DNA of 64,000 bases from Hydrogenoanaerobacterium saccharovorans (GCF_016901815.1 NZ_JACSNR010000008.1:1-64000); one strand, 5' to 3'. Shown: positions 35,243 through 44,172, counted from the stretch's first letter. Notes: generated by a model not told the origin, from the letters alone. Made by a program: numbers and translations.

Positions 35243-35538
35243 TCCTCCCCCTCATCGGGCAGGAGCTCCAGCTCCCGCATGAGATCCAGCAGATTCCCCA
35301 GCGCCCAGATGGCCCGGGCATCTGCCAGACGGTTCTGCTTCTCCGCCGGGAGCACCGCTGCCGCCGCTTCCAGCAATCGCAGTTCCGGCGCCTGGGAAGC
35401 CAGCAGCTCCCGCAATGCCTGCCGCAGCCGGCGGTACCGGGCAGCTTCCCCGTCCGGGTCTTCCTGCCGCACCGCTGAGATCAGCTCCCGCAGTTCGGCC
35501 CGACCCTCGGCTGTATCCAGAAGATTTCCCAGTGCCAT
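35239..35538 (-). CDS. Small helical protein of unknown function (second of cluster)
   Basis: This 99-residue Leu/Glu/Arg-rich protein is probably all helical. The motif ALGNLLD occurs at its very start and again near residue 79, hinting at an internal repeat. The ATG at 35538 was preferred because GGAGGTG is 7 bases upstream. It is flanked tightly by two other small genes, so the three are one transcript. Confidence 0.6.
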   Translation of the reverse strand: MALGNLLDTAEGRAELRELISAVRQEDPDGEAARYRRLRQALRELLASQAPELRLLEAAAAVLPAEKQNRLADARAIWALGNLLDLMRELELLPDEGEE

Positions 35539-35543
35539 GGCAT

Positions 35544-35786
35544 TCACCTCCGGCAGAGATCCCGCAGCAGCGCCTGGGGCCCGGGCTGCCGGAGCAGCTG
35601 TGCCATGGCATCCGGGGACTGCAGCACTTCGGCGATCATCTCGCTTCCATGGGGGTTGAGCTTCCGGAGCGCCTGGTCAAAGGCACCCCGGTCAAGCTGT
35701 TCCAGGACCCGGTCCGGGTCCAGTCCCGCCTGGGCTGCCGCTTTGGCAAGGAGTTCCCGGTCCGGTCTTTCTGTGGTAGGATTCAT
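35544..35786 (-). CDS. Small helical protein of unknown function (first of cluster)
   Basis: This 80-residue protein contains LAKAAAQAGLDPDRVLEQL and DAMAQLLRQPGPQALLRDL, both amphipathic helices. The ATG at 35786 follows AAAGGGCG. No transmembrane segment and no family is recognised. The next gene begins 6 bases after its stop. Confidence 0.6.
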   Translation of the reverse strand: MNPTTERPDRELLAKAAAQAGLDPDRVLEQLDRGAFDQALRKLNPHGSEMIAEVLQSPDAMAQLLRQPGPQALLRDLCRR

Positions 35787-35864
35787 CACACTCACGCCCT
35801 TTCGTATCCACTCTATGCCCCGGCCCGGGAAAATATCCCCGGCCCACTCAGGAGGTTATGTTTT

Positions 35865-36368
35865 ATGAAACTCACCGTATTCAGCGACTGCCATGGCAAT
35901 CTGGAAAACGCCATCCGCATACTCACCGAATCGGAAGCAGACTGCTATCTGTTCTGCGGCGACGGCATCCGGGACGCCGAAAGTGCCGCCGATCTGCTGG
36001 ACAAGCGGCTCATTGCCGTGCTGGGCAACTGCGACCGGGGCGAAACCGGTGAAACCGAACGCCTGCTGGAACTGGGCGGCGTGCGGATTCTGCTCACCCA
36101 TGGGCATGGATACAGCGTCAAGTCCTCGCTGCTGCCCCTGCGCCGCCGGGCGCTGGAACTGGATGTCCAGCTGGTGCTCTACGGGCACACCCATCTGCCG
36201 GCGCTGTCCGAGGAGGAAGGCGTACTGTTCTGCAATCCCGGCAGCTGTATGGGCGACCGGCTCTATGCCGAGATCGAACTCCAGGACGGCAAGGTAGCCG
36301 ATGCCCGGCTCTGTCAGGCAGAGCACCGCATCACCCGCCGCATGAAGCCCACCTGGTGGAAGTCCTGA
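35865..36368 (+). CDS. YfcE/MJ0936-type metallophosphoesterase
   Basis: This 167-residue phosphodiesterase has the metal-binding motifs of the calcineurin-like fold in order: FSDCHGN near residue 6, FCGDGIRD, VLGNCDRGE, LLTHGHGY near 84 and LYGHTHLPAL near 109. Size and motifs fit the small YfcE-like branch that acts on phosphodiesters in vitro. The ATG at 35865 has AGGAGG upstream. It is transcribed alone. Confidence 0.88.
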   Translation: MKLTVFSDCHGNLENAIRILTESEADCYLFCGDGIRDAESAADLLDKRLIAVLGNCDRGETGETERLLELGGVRILLTHGHGYSVKSSLLPLRRRALELDVQLVLYGHTHLPALSEEEGVLFCNPGSCMGDRLYAEIELQDGKVADARLCQAEHRITRRMKPTWWKS

Positions 36369-36384
36369 CGCCCCATCCCCCAAA

Positions 36385-36431
36385 CAAAAAACCACCCGGA
36401 GAGTCCAGACCCTCCGGGTGGTTTTATTTTT
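36385..36431. terminator. Bidirectional terminator
   Basis: AAAACCACCCGGAG pairs with CTCCGGGTGGTTTT. It separates the phosphoesterase from the convergent rsmI. Confidence 0.92.
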
Positions 36432-36437
36432 ATACGG

Positions 36438-37277
36438 TTATTCCTCTTCTCCGGACGCTTCCAGAGCAGCCCGGTAGAGATCGCCCTTCTTGTAGCCGGT
36501 GGCACGGGCCACCTCCTTGGCTGCCATGGTGGGAGAAAGCCCCTCCTCCATGCGCCGGCGGGTCAGCTCTGCCGCCTCCTCAAAGGTGAGTTCCGGCTCC
36601 TCGGACGGCTTTGCTCCGGCGATCACCAGTACAAACTCGCCCCGGGGCGCGTTGTCCCGGTAATAGGCCGCCGCTTCGGACAGGGTGGTGCGGCGGGTCT
36701 CCTCATGGAGCTTGGTCAGCTCCCGGCAGACGGCGATCTCCCGGTCTCCCAGCACAGCCAGCAGGTCTTCCAGGGTGCGCAGCAGCTTGTGGGGCGCCTC
36801 ATAGAACACCATGGTGCGGGTTTCGTTCTTCAGCGACTGGAGATGCTCCATCCGGCTGGATTTATTGACGCTCAGAAAGCCCTCGAAGGTGAACCGGGCG
36901 GTTGCCAGTCCCGAGAGGGCCACAGCGGTAGCAATGGCAGTGGGGCCTGGCACCGACAGCACCGGAATGCCCAGCTTGTGACAGGCATCCACCAGCTGTT
37001 CGCCGGGGTCGGAGATGCAGGGCATGCCCGCGTCGGTGACAATGGCACAGTCCTCCCCTGCCAGCAGACGGACGGTGATGGACTGGGATGCCTCCCGGAT
37101 ATTGTGTTCATGGCAGCTCACCAGCGGCTTTTTGATTCCCAGGTGGTTGAGCAGCTTGACGCTGACCCGGGTGTCCTCGGCGGCGATGAAATCCACCGAT
37201 TCCAGCACCTCTGCCGCCCGGGGCGACAGATCCCCGAGATTTCCAATGGGGGTACCCACTACATACAGTCTACCCAT
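36438..37277 (-). CDS. rsmI: 16S rRNA (cytidine1402-2'-O)-methyltransferase RsmI
   Basis: This 279-residue enzyme methylates the ribose of C1402 in the decoding centre. It has the SAM-binding tetrapyrrole-methylase-like fold: LYVVGTPIGNLGDLSPRA at the N-terminus, AAEDTRVS, VTDAGMPCISDPGE, VPGPTAIATAVALSGL and VFYEAPHKLLRTL. The C-terminal extension carries a helix-turn-helix-like end (LSPTMAAKEVARATGYKKGDLY). The ATG at 37277 overlaps the end of trmN6 by 8 bases. Confidence 0.94.
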   Translation of the reverse strand: MGRLYVVGTPIGNLGDLSPRAAEVLESVDFIAAEDTRVSVKLLNHLGIKKPLVSCHEHNIREASQSITVRLLAGEDCAIVTDAGMPCISDPGEQLVDACHKLGIPVLSVPGPTAIATAVALSGLATARFTFEGFLSVNKSSRMEHLQSLKNETRTMVFYEAPHKLLRTLEDLLAVLGDREIAVCRELTKLHEETRRTTLSEAAAYYRDNAPRGEFVLVIAGAKPSEEPELTFEEAAELTRRRMEEGLSPTMAAKEVARATGYKKGDLYRAALEASGEEE

Positions 37278-38031
37278 GTTTTTTCTGTGCCTCCTTGGGA
37301 AGATTGGCATACTTGCCATAGATCCGCAGCATTTCCGGGGAAAATCCCCCTTCGCCTTCTACAATCAGCGGCGGCATCACCTGCAGAAACGGCTTGCCGC
37401 CCCGGCGTCCCTCCAGCAGAAAAAGCCAGGGAGCGGTATCCGGACGCTGCTGCACCATACGCAGGCGTTTGGGTTCCAGGCCGTTCCTGCGCATGGCCTC
37501 CATCACATCGGGCAGGCGCTCCGGACGCTGGCAGACACAGAAGCGTCCGCCGAATTTGAGCAGCCAGGCAGCCGCCCGGCAGACATCGTCAATGGTGCAG
37601 GCTGTTTCATGCCGGGCAATCTGGTCGCTGTTTGTTTCGGACAGGATGCCCCGGCCCTCAATCTTATAGGGCGGGTTGCAGGTGACAACATCAAAGCTCT
37701 GTCCCTCGGGCAGGGCGGAGAGATCGGTGAGATCCGCCAGCACCGGCACCACCTGTCCTTCCAGGCCGTTTTCCTGGACGGTGATGGTGAGCTGGTCGAT
37801 GGCCTGGGGCTGGATATCCACCCCATAGCTCTGACGGGGCTGGGTCTCCTCGGTGCGGTACCAGGCCAGAGCCACAATGCCGCAGCCGGTACCCAGGTCA
37901 CAGGCCCGGTCCTTGCGCCGGGGCGCGGCAAAATCCGAAAGCAGGAACGCATCGGTGCCGAATTTATGCTCCGGGGAGACACAGAGCCTGATCCGGTCAC
38001 CCAGGGCTTCAAAATGATAACGGTCATTCAT
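37270..38031 (-). CDS. trmN6: tRNA1(Val) (adenine37-N6)-methyltransferase-like protein
   Basis: This 253-residue SAM-dependent methyltransferase has RIRLCVSPEHKFGTDAFLLSDF near the start, the SAM loop CDLGTGCGIVALAW and the N6-adenine motif VVTCNPPYKIEG. The pairing with rsmI, overlapping by 8 bases, is common in Firmicutes. The ATG at 38031 has GGAGG 13 bases upstream; a longer in-frame start is possible. Confidence 0.88.
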   Translation of the reverse strand: MNDRYHFEALGDRIRLCVSPEHKFGTDAFLLSDFAAPRRKDRACDLGTGCGIVALAWYRTEETQPRQSYGVDIQPQAIDQLTITVQENGLEGQVVPVLADLTDLSALPEGQSFDVVTCNPPYKIEGRGILSETNSDQIARHETACTIDDVCRAAAWLLKFGGRFCVCQRPERLPDVMEAMRRNGLEPKRLRMVQQRPDTAPWLFLLEGRRGGKPFLQVMPPLIVEGEGGFSPEMLRIYGKYANLPKEAQKKHG

Positions 38032-38081
38032 GGGGGAAATACAGCCTCCTCCGGCAGTGCTCATCGGTAGTTCCCGGCAGA

Positions 38082-38125
38082 AAAAAGGGCCCGTCCGGAC
38101 AGAACCGGCCCGGACGAGGCCTTTT
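38082..38125. terminator. Terminator hairpin
   Basis: AAAAGG..CGTCCGG pairs with CCGGACGAGGCCTTTT with a small mismatch. On the minus strand it follows the sortase gene. Confidence 0.7.
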
Positions 38126-38156
38126 GCGCTGTATGGGAACAGTCAGGTCCGGCAGA

Positions 38157-39596
38157 TCAGAGCTGCGGACGCTTGAAATCGGTATTGGGGGTAATGCTTA
38201 CTTCGGTGATGGTCTCACCCGGACGCATCAGGCGTGCCATGACAACAAAGCGCTGCTGGCTGGTCTGACCATAGGCACGGGTACAGGTGGACAGGGTGAG
38301 GATCTTATCCGAGGAGTTCACATCCACGGCAAAGTCATGCAGACTGCGGGCCTTGGCCTCATTGATGATATACTGCAGGCCGGAAGCACCCGGGTCGCTG
38401 ACGATATAGTTGAAGGATTCCTCGGTATAGAACACCGCAAAGACCTTCCAGGTCATCTCCTCCGACTCGGTGGAGTAGTGGATATAGGGAGTGCTCTTGC
38501 AGAAGTTCAGGTAGTGGAAGCTGGGCAGCTGACCGAACATGATGTCGCTGGCCCGGGCAATGAACGGATTGGCGGTGTAGTTGGTCCAGTTGTGACCATA
38601 CAGCACCGTGTTCTGGGAGACCTGGCTGCTGGTGCCGAACTTGGTATCCGAATCCGCCCAGATTACGCCATAGTAGCTGTAATTCTTGTCATAGCCCTTG
38701 GCGGAGTAGTAGAGGTTATCCGGGCCCACTACAACCGGGTAGTTGATATTGGTATTGGGAATGCGCAGCCAGCCCACAACATCGCTGTTCTTGGCCTTCC
38801 AGGAGGCGATATTGGCTTTGCCGCTGGAGCCGACTGTGGAGGGGTCAAAGGTACCCCAGTTGGAGGCAGTGGTCTGGGACCCGGATGAGCCCGAGCCCGG
38901 CTCGGTGACAACATTGTCGGCACTGGCAGCCAGACGCTGAGCCACAACCGTTTCCAGACGGGTGCCGGACAGAGCGGTAACAGTGGCGGACGAAGTGATG
39001 TCCGGAGCGCCGGTACCGGCATCGGCGATGTTGGTGGTGTCATCCGAAGCCATGGACGAAGAACCGCGGTCGGTATCCGCATCGGCGGGGCTGACCAGAT
39101 GGGCAATGCCATAGATGCTGCCGCCCACGGCAATGAACAGGGCTGCCGCCAGACCTGCCATACGCAGACGGGCGGTCTTCATAGCCTGTTCCCGGCGGCT
39201 GCGGCGGTCAGCGGGCACGGCTTCACTCCGGCGGCGGGACGACGCACTGTGCTCTGCCGGTTCCGAAGCAGTCCGACGGCTGGCGGAACGGGTCATGCGG
39301 TCCAGCGCGGCACCGGCCCGGCTGGGACGGCTCCCTGTCTCCCGGCGTGGTGCAGTACGGCTGTCCCGGCTCATACGGGGCTCGGCTTCCCGGCGTGCGG
39401 TGCGGTGCGGATTCTCCCGGGCGGAGGTACGCTCCTCCCGCCGGGTCAGATCCGGTGCCTCCTCATTCCGGGCACGGCTGGCGTATGCGGCACGATAACG
39501 GTCATATTCGCTGGAAATCTCCCGGCGGCGTTCCGCTTCCCGGCTCTCGCCGGACGGACGGGCCTTGCCCCGGGTTTCTCGGTTCTCTCTCTGCAT
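38157..39596 (-). CDS. Class B sortase with long Arg-rich cytoplasmic N-terminus
   Basis: This 479-residue protein has a cytoplasmic N-terminal region of about 145 residues in which 39 are arginine, mixed with Ser and Glu and probably disordered. A transmembrane segment follows at about 147-169, then a Ser/Thr/Asp linker and a sortase domain from about 260. Catalytic residues are visible: His335 in LYGHNWT, Cys438 in LTLSTCTRA and Arg449 in QQRFVVMARL. The long insert between His and Cys fits class B. It should anchor surface proteins or pilins to the cell wall. The ATG at 39596 follows GAGAGGG. Ordinary sortase B enzymes are about 230-280 residues, so the N-terminal region is unusual. Confidence 0.88.
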   Translation of the reverse strand: MQRENRETRGKARPSGESREAERRREISSEYDRYRAAYASRARNEEAPDLTRREERTSARENPHRTARREAEPRMSRDSRTAPRRETGSRPSRAGAALDRMTRSASRRTASEPAEHSASSRRRSEAVPADRRSRREQAMKTARLRMAGLAAALFIAVGGSIYGIAHLVSPADADTDRGSSSMASDDTTNIADAGTGAPDITSSATVTALSGTRLETVVAQRLAASADNVVTEPGSGSSGSQTTASNWGTFDPSTVGSSGKANIASWKAKNSDVVGWLRIPNTNINYPVVVGPDNLYYSAKGYDKNYSYYGVIWADSDTKFGTSSQVSQNTVLYGHNWTNYTANPFIARASDIMFGQLPSFHYLNFCKSTPYIHYSTESEEMTWKVFAVFYTEESFNYIVSDPGASGLQYIINEAKARSLHDFAVDVNSSDKILTLSTCTRAYGQTSQQRFVVMARLMRPGETITEVSITPNTDFKRPQL

Positions 39597-39787
39597 TCGT
39601 TTCCCTCTCATCTCTGGTCTCGGTGCACGTTCTGCTCACGCAGTTTCTACTCTTTATTTTATCATACCCATCTGTCCCGTCAAGTGTCTGGGTTCCTCTT
39701 TTGCTGGCAGCTCTGGACAATTTTCCACGCCGATGCTACAATAAAAACAAATGTTCCCAGTCTGTACCATCGTTCAGGAGGTATCTT

Positions 39788-40303
39788 ATGCTCACATCCC
39801 ATCGTTTTTCCTGTTCTCTCGGAACTATTTCTCTCTATTTTGAGGACGAAGCCCTCATCGGTCTGGATCTGGAGGGCTCTGCCGGCTGCGGGGAACGGCT
39901 GATGGCCCAGCTTGCCCGGCACGGCATCGATCCCACTGCCTTCCGCCCCGAAGCCACCCCGGCTGCCCTGGCAGTGGAACAGTGGCTCATCAACTACGCC
40001 GCCGGCAGCAAGGACCCCTTCACCCTGCCCCGGAAGCTCTACGGCACCCCGTTCCAGATCTCGGTGTGGAACGCCCTGGAAGCCCTTGACTATGACGAGG
40101 TGATCTCCTATGCCGAGCTGGCCCGGCGGGTGGGCTCCAATGGATACCGGGCCGTGGGCACCGCCGTGGGACACAACCCCATTCCCATCATCATTCCCTG
40201 CCACCGCATTGTGCGGCAGGACGGAATCATCGGACGATTCGGCGCCGGGGACGGCACTGAGACCAAGCGGAAGCTCCTGCGCCTGGAAGGACACAGCTAC
40301 TGA
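39788..40303 (+). CDS. ogt: Methylated-DNA--protein-cysteine methyltransferase
   Basis: This 171-residue suicide enzyme removes alkyl groups from O6-guanine onto Cys138 in the IIPCHRIV motif. The DNA-binding helix motif YAELARRVGSNGYRAVGTAVGHNP precedes it. The N-terminal domain is short, as in other Ogt proteins. AGGAGG precedes the ATG. Its stop overlaps the start of a small XRE regulator (TGATG), so the two are made from one transcript. Confidence 0.94.
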   Translation: MLTSHRFSCSLGTISLYFEDEALIGLDLEGSAGCGERLMAQLARHGIDPTAFRPEATPAALAVEQWLINYAAGSKDPFTLPRKLYGTPFQISVWNALEALDYDEVISYAELARRVGSNGYRAVGTAVGHNPIPIIIPCHRIVRQDGIIGRFGAGDGTETKRKLLRLEGHSY

Positions 40304-40527
40304 TGCGGGAAAAGACACTCATCCGCCGGCTGCGGGATCTGCGGGAAGACGCCGACCTGACCCAGGCGCAGGTGGCAGCGGTTCTGCACATGTCCCAGAC
40401 CGGCTATTCCAAGTATGAAACCGGCGAAAATGATATTCCCACCCAGGTGCTGATCCGGCTGGCCCGGTTCTATGGGACCAGTACCGACTATCTGCTGGGG
40501 CTCACCGACCGCCGGGACCCTCTGTAA
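40303..40527 (+). CDS. Small XRE-family regulator (copy 1)
   Basis: This 74-residue protein is a single helix-turn-helix domain: RLRDLREDADLTQAQVAAVL, then SQTGYSKYETGENDIPTQVL and STDYLLGLTDR. It is coupled to ogt by a one-base stop/start overlap and lacks any sensing domain. Confidence 0.88.
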   Translation: MREKTLIRRLRDLREDADLTQAQVAAVLHMSQTGYSKYETGENDIPTQVLIRLARFYGTSTDYLLGLTDRRDPL

Positions 40528-40541
40528 AGGAGGAAGCGCCT

Positions 40542-40760
40542 GTGAACCAGTACCCGAGAATCCGAGACCTGCGGGAGGACGCCGATCTGACCCAGGCGCA
40601 GGTGGGGGAACAGCTGGGGCTGTCCCAGCGGACCTACGCCTATTATGAGAGCGGTCAGCGCATGGTACCGCCGGAGGTGCTCTGCGCCCTGGGGGACCTG
40701 TACGGCGTGAGTGTGGACTATCTGCTCGGGCGCACCGACCGCCGGGAGATGAACCGATAA
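40542..40760 (+). CDS. Small XRE-family regulator (copy 2)
   Basis: This 72-residue paralogue starts at GTG 40542 after AAAGGAGG. It shares the RDLREDADLTQAQV helix with copy 1 but differs in the recognition helix (SQRTYAYYESGQRMVPPEVL), so the tandem copies should bind different operators. No target can be seen nearby. Confidence 0.88.
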   Translation: MNQYPRIRDLREDADLTQAQVGEQLGLSQRTYAYYESGQRMVPPEVLCALGDLYGVSVDYLLGRTDRREMNR

Positions 40761-40801
40761 AAAGACGGCAGTGTGGAAAAACCTCCACGCTGCCGTTTTT
40801 C
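40761..40801 (+). terminator. Intrinsic terminator
   Basis: GACGGCAGTGTGGA pairs with TCCACGCTGCCGT (one G-T pair), followed by a T run. It ends the ogt-XRE transcript. Confidence 0.85.
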
Positions 40802-40819
40802 TGTATGCAGAGACCCGGG

Positions 40820-41647
40820 CTACGACTGTGAGGGCAGGACTTCCTCAATATCCCACTCCCCGAACATCTCCTTGAGGGTCACGGTGTAGCTCTGGTACTG
40901 ATCGATATTGTAGTTGGCGTGTTCCTCGATGTCCCATCGGGCAATGGGCTCGGTGCCCGGCCCCCAGAAGGAGTTCTGTTCGCTGTCGGCATACCGCACA
41001 AAGACGATCTGTGCCTCCTTGGTATTGAAGCTCACGTCCCAGAGATCAAGCAGCACCGGCAGATACCAGATGGGCTGTTTTTCAGGATAGGCATAGACGC
41101 CGTATTCCTCATAATAGCGGTACTGTTCCCGGGGATCGGCGCCCACCGGCACACTCTGGTGGGTGAGCTCCACTTCCTCCCCGAACAGCTCCCGGGCCGC
41201 GTATTCCACCTGTTCTTTGGTGATGAACTGCCGCCGTCCGGTCTCCCCGGCAAGCTGCTTTGCAACATACTGCGCCTCGGTGGTATTGGCACCCTGGGTG
41301 ATGCCCGGTGTGGTGCCGTCGGTACCCAGCAGGGCGGTGATCAGCAGATATTCCTCCGGCAGGTCGGTATAGCCCTTCCGGAGATCCCGGGCATACCGGG
41401 GATAGACAATGAGCTCCTGTCCCAGCAGACGGGCAATGGCAAGGCCGGTGTCGTCATGGGTGAAGGTGGTGTCCACAATATCCGGTTCGGTGAGGGAGAG
41501 GGCGATCTTCGGGCGCTTGGCCTCCCAGATCTCGGCGGAAAATGCTGCCTCCTCCGGGCGGGAAGAAGCCTCCTCCCCATTTCCGCAGCCAGCCAGCCCC
41601 AGACAGAGCGCCGCTGCCAGCAGCGCCGCCATCAGACGCTTCCCCAT
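40820..41647 (-). CDS. Lipoprotein of unknown function
   Basis: This 275-residue protein has a signal peptide with lipobox (GLAG then Cys21) and a soluble mature part containing YAARELFGEEVEL and AYPEKQPIWYLPVLLDLWDV. No family is recognised. The ATG at 41647 is 6-8 bases after GGGGGTGGA; an in-frame GTG lies at 41656. It is transcribed alone on the minus strand. Confidence 0.75.
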   Translation of the reverse strand: MGKRLMAALLAAALCLGLAGCGNGEEASSRPEEAAFSAEIWEAKRPKIALSLTEPDIVDTTFTHDDTGLAIARLLGQELIVYPRYARDLRKGYTDLPEEYLLITALLGTDGTTPGITQGANTTEAQYVAKQLAGETGRRQFITKEQVEYAARELFGEEVELTHQSVPVGADPREQYRYYEEYGVYAYPEKQPIWYLPVLLDLWDVSFNTKEAQIVFVRYADSEQNSFWGPGTEPIARWDIEEHANYNIDQYQSYTVTLKEMFGEWDIEEVLPSQS

Positions 41648-41734
41648 AGAATCCACCCCCTGTGCCGAAAAATTTCTCTGGTTTCTATTATACAGGCTTG
41701 ACCGGAAATTTCAAAGCCGGGATCTGGAAATACA

Positions 41735-41780
41735 CAAAAAAGCCCTGTCCCCGGCAGGACGCCAAGGGGCAGGGCTTTTA
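41735..41780 (-). terminator. Terminator after glyQS
   Basis: AAAAAGCCCTGtCCCC pairs with GGGGCAGGGCTTTT. It follows the synthetase gene by 14 bases on the minus strand. Confidence 0.88.
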
Positions 41781-41793
41781 TCCGATCAGAGGC

Positions 41794-43161
41794 TTAGAAT
41801 TCCAGACGCTCCTCGATGAAGGAGAGAACCTCGTCCATGGGCAGACGAACCTGCTCCATGGTATCACGGAAGCGGATGGTTACGCAGCCATCTTCCTGGC
41901 TCTCGAAGTCGTAGGTGATGCAGAACGGAGTACCGATCTCATCTTCACGGCGGTACCGCTTACCAATGGTACCGGCCTCATCGTAGTCCACCATGAAGTG
42001 GTCAGCCAGCTTGGTCCACAGTTCCCGGGCAGGCTCGGACAGCTTCTTGGACAGCGGCAGTACAGCAGCCTTGTAAGGAGCCAGAGCCGGATGCAGACGC
42101 AGTACGGTGCGGACATCTCCCTCGCCTACTTCCTCCTCGTCATAGGCATCGCACAGGAAGGCCAGAGCCACACGGTCAGCACCCAGCGAAGGCTCAATGA
42201 CATAGGGGATATACTTTTCGTTGGTTTCGGGATCGAAGTATTCGCAGCTCTTGCCCGAATGGGTCTGATGCTGGGTCAGGTCGAAGTTGGTGCGGTCCGC
42301 AATGCCCCAGAGTTCGCCCCAACCGAAGGGGAACAGGAACTCGATGTCGGTGGTGGCATTGGAGTAGTGGGACAGCTCAGCCTGCTCATGGTCACGCAGA
42401 CGGATATTCTCGTCCTTCATGCCCAGGGAGAGCAGGAACTGATGGCAGTAGTCCTTCCAGTACTTGAACCACTCGAGATCGGTGCCGGGCTTGCAGAAGA
42501 ACTCCAGTTCCATCTGCTCGAACTCACGGGTACGGAAGGTGAAGTTGCCGGGAGTGATCTCATTGCGGAAGCTCTTACCGATCTGACCGATGCCGAAGGG
42601 AACCTTGCGGCGGGTGGTGCGCTGTACATTCATGAAGTTTACAAAGATACCCTGAGCGGTTTCAGGACGCAGATAGATCTCGCTCTTGGAATCCTCGGTA
42701 ACACCCTGGAAGGTCTTGAACATCAGGTTGAACTTACGGATATCGGTGAACTCAGTGCCGCCGCACTCCGGGCAGGCAACCTTGTGTTCCCGGATGTAAT
42801 CCATCATCTGCTGATCGCTCCAGCCAGCGGGATCGAAACCGCACTGCTCCTCGATGAGCTTGTCAGCACGGTGACGGGCCTTACAGGTCTTGCAGTCGAT
42901 GAGGGGGTCAGAGAAGCCGCCCACATGACCGGAAGCTACCCAAACCTGGGGGTTCATCAGGATCGCAGCGTCCAGGCCTACATTGTAGGGGGACATCTGT
43001 ACAAACTTCTTCCACCAGGCCTTCTTGACATTGTTCTTGAATTCCACACCCAGGGGGCCGTAATCCCAGGTGTTGGAGAGGCCGCCGTAAATTTCAGAAC
43101 CGGCATATACAAATCCACGGTTCTTTGCCAGAGCGACGATTTTGTCCATTGTCTTTTCCAT
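41794..43161 (-). CDS. glyQS: Glycine--tRNA ligase, single-chain (alpha2) type
   Basis: This 455-residue class II synthetase charges tRNA-Gly. It begins [27 protein letters not shown], typical of the eukaryote-like dimeric enzyme. Motif 2 ([25 protein letters not shown]) lies near residue 215 and motif 3 ([10 protein letters not shown]) near 330. A C-terminal anticodon-binding domain follows. A zinc-like CPECGGTEF is inserted near 143. The ATG at 43161 has GAGGAG upstream; longer in-frame extensions read back into the T-box leader. It is controlled by the glycine T-box. Confidence 0.97.
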   Translation of the reverse strand: MEKTMDKIVALAKNRGFVYAGSEIYGGLSNTWDYGPLGVEFKNNVKKAWWKKFVQMSPYNVGLDAAILMNPQVWVASGHVGGFSDPLIDCKTCKARHRADKLIEEQCGFDPAGWSDQQMMDYIREHKVACPECGGTEFTDIRKFNLMFKTFQGVTEDSKSEIYLRPETAQGIFVNFMNVQRTTRRKVPFGIGQIGKSFRNEITPGNFTFRTREFEQMELEFFCKPGTDLEWFKYWKDYCHQFLLSLGMKDENIRLRDHEQAELSHYSNATTDIEFLFPFGWGELWGIADRTNFDLTQHQTHSGKSCEYFDPETNEKYIPYVIEPSLGADRVALAFLCDAYDEEEVGEGDVRTVLRLHPALAPYKAAVLPLSKKLSEPARELWTKLADHFMVDYDEAGTIGKRYRREDEIGTPFCITYDFESQEDGCVTIRFRDTMEQVRLPMDEVLSFIEERLEF

Positions 43162-43206
43162 GGTAAATACTCCTCTTTCGGATAGATTTTTGATCCCGAG
43201 GAACAG

Positions 43207-43440
43207 AAAAAGCCTTCCATCCCCCGCAGTACTGCAAGGGACGAAAGGCTGTGGATCAGGTTCAGTCTTCCGCGGTTCCACCCTCATTGATCTGTACAGG
43301 CTATAAGTACAGACCCACTCTTGTGAACAAACCGCTCTCGGCTCAAAAGTGCCTTTCACTGCGGGACCCCACCGGCTCACACCAGCCGCCGGTTCTCTGA
43401 AAAAGATCGGATGCAGTTACTCTTCTTTCTCATCGCCAGG
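43207..43440 (-). promoter_or_regulatory. T-box riboswitch, glycine-specific
   Basis: The minus-strand leader of glyQS has Stem I, the T-box core AGGGTGGAACCGCGG (near 43285-43270) and a terminator AGCCTTTCGTCCC..GGGATGGAAGGCT followed by T residues (43243-43207). The specifier is GGC at 43353-43351 in the context GTGAAA-GGC-ACTTTTGAG, the glycine codon. Uncharged tRNA-Gly should relieve termination. Confidence 0.95.
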
Positions 43441-43455
43441 ATTTGGTTTGCTATC

Positions 43456-43484
43456 AATCTATCACAAAAGAGTGGGACTGTCAA
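43456..43484 (-). promoter_or_regulatory. Promoter of the T-box-glyQS transcript
   Basis: TTGACA (43484-43479) and TAGATT (43461-43456) are 17 bases apart on the minus strand. Confidence 0.75.
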
Positions 43485-43570
43485 GGGCAAGCAGCTTGCA
43501 ATCAACCGGCAGCTTGATTATAATAAGGACAGGACACAGATATTTGTCGGAACAAGGGAGGCAATGCTCA

Positions 43571-43756
43571 ATGAAACAGCTCTGGAAGATCCGTCTGGCG
43601 GCCATACTGCTGGGAGGGGCCGGATGTATTCCACTGTCGCTGGAGGCTCTGGGGGAGGCAGATTCCCTGAAGCTGAGCCTGTATGGCCTGTGGATCGGCC
43701 TGGGGCTGATTATTGCGCTGGTCTGCACACTGCTGGAAACGGTATCTGACTGCTGA
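43571..43756 (+). CDS. Small membrane protein of unknown function
   Basis: This 61-residue protein starts after GGGAGG and has two hydrophobic segments (about residues 8-25 and 36-56) with a short charged loop. No family is recognised. It sits between the glyQS promoter and tRNA-Pro. Confidence 0.5.
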   Translation: MKQLWKIRLAAILLGGAGCIPLSLEALGEADSLKLSLYGLWIGLGLIIALVCTLLETVSDC

Positions 43757-43771
43757 CGCCGCAAAAAAGCC

Positions 43772-43800
43772 TTGATTTCCCATGTCTTTCCCGCTATAAT
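43772..43800 (+). promoter_or_regulatory. Promoter of tRNA-Pro
   Basis: TTGATT (43772-43777) and consensus TATAAT (43795-43800) are 17 bases apart, about 70 bases upstream of the mature tRNA. Confidence 0.85.
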
Positions 43801-43869
43801 AGAGTGTACATGATTTTGAGGGAGTCTGTTTTGGGAGGAACCGCCCGGAGCAGTCCCACAATCTTATAT

Positions 43870-43945
43870 CGGGGTGTAGCGCAGTTGGTAGCGCGCATGC
43901 TTTGGGAGCATGATGTCGGGTGTTCGAGTCACCTCACTCCGACCA
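43870..43945 (+). tRNA. tRNA-Pro (anticodon UGG)
   Basis: A 76-base cloverleaf: acceptor CGGGGTG paired with CACTCCG, D-arm AGCGCAGTTGGTAGCGC, anticodon stem CATGC/GCATG with loop TTTGGGA (anticodon TGG), T-arm with TTCGAGT, and encoded ACCA. Its 3' end is the left border of the accessory island. Confidence 0.96.
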
Positions 43946-43955
43946 GCTTTAATGG

Positions 43956-43981
43956 AAAAACCGCCTGTTCAGGCGGTTTTT
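43956..43981 (+). terminator. tRNA-Pro terminator
   Basis: AAAAACCGCCT pairs with AGGCGGTTTTT around GTTC, 11 bases after the tRNA. Confidence 0.92.
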
Positions 43982-44172
43982 CTGCGTTCTGGAGGAAATT
44001 TTAGGAGGCCGGATTACCGTCTCCGCTCTTCCGAAAAGACCAGCAGGAAGAATCAAAACCGGTGCCGGCAGAAGGCGTCTCAAAGCGGCAAATCCCTAAC
44101 CAATCCCTAACCGCAAAAGGGCATGGGAAATGCGTCATTTATAGATTTTCCGCCACTCCATCTTCCCGTTAT

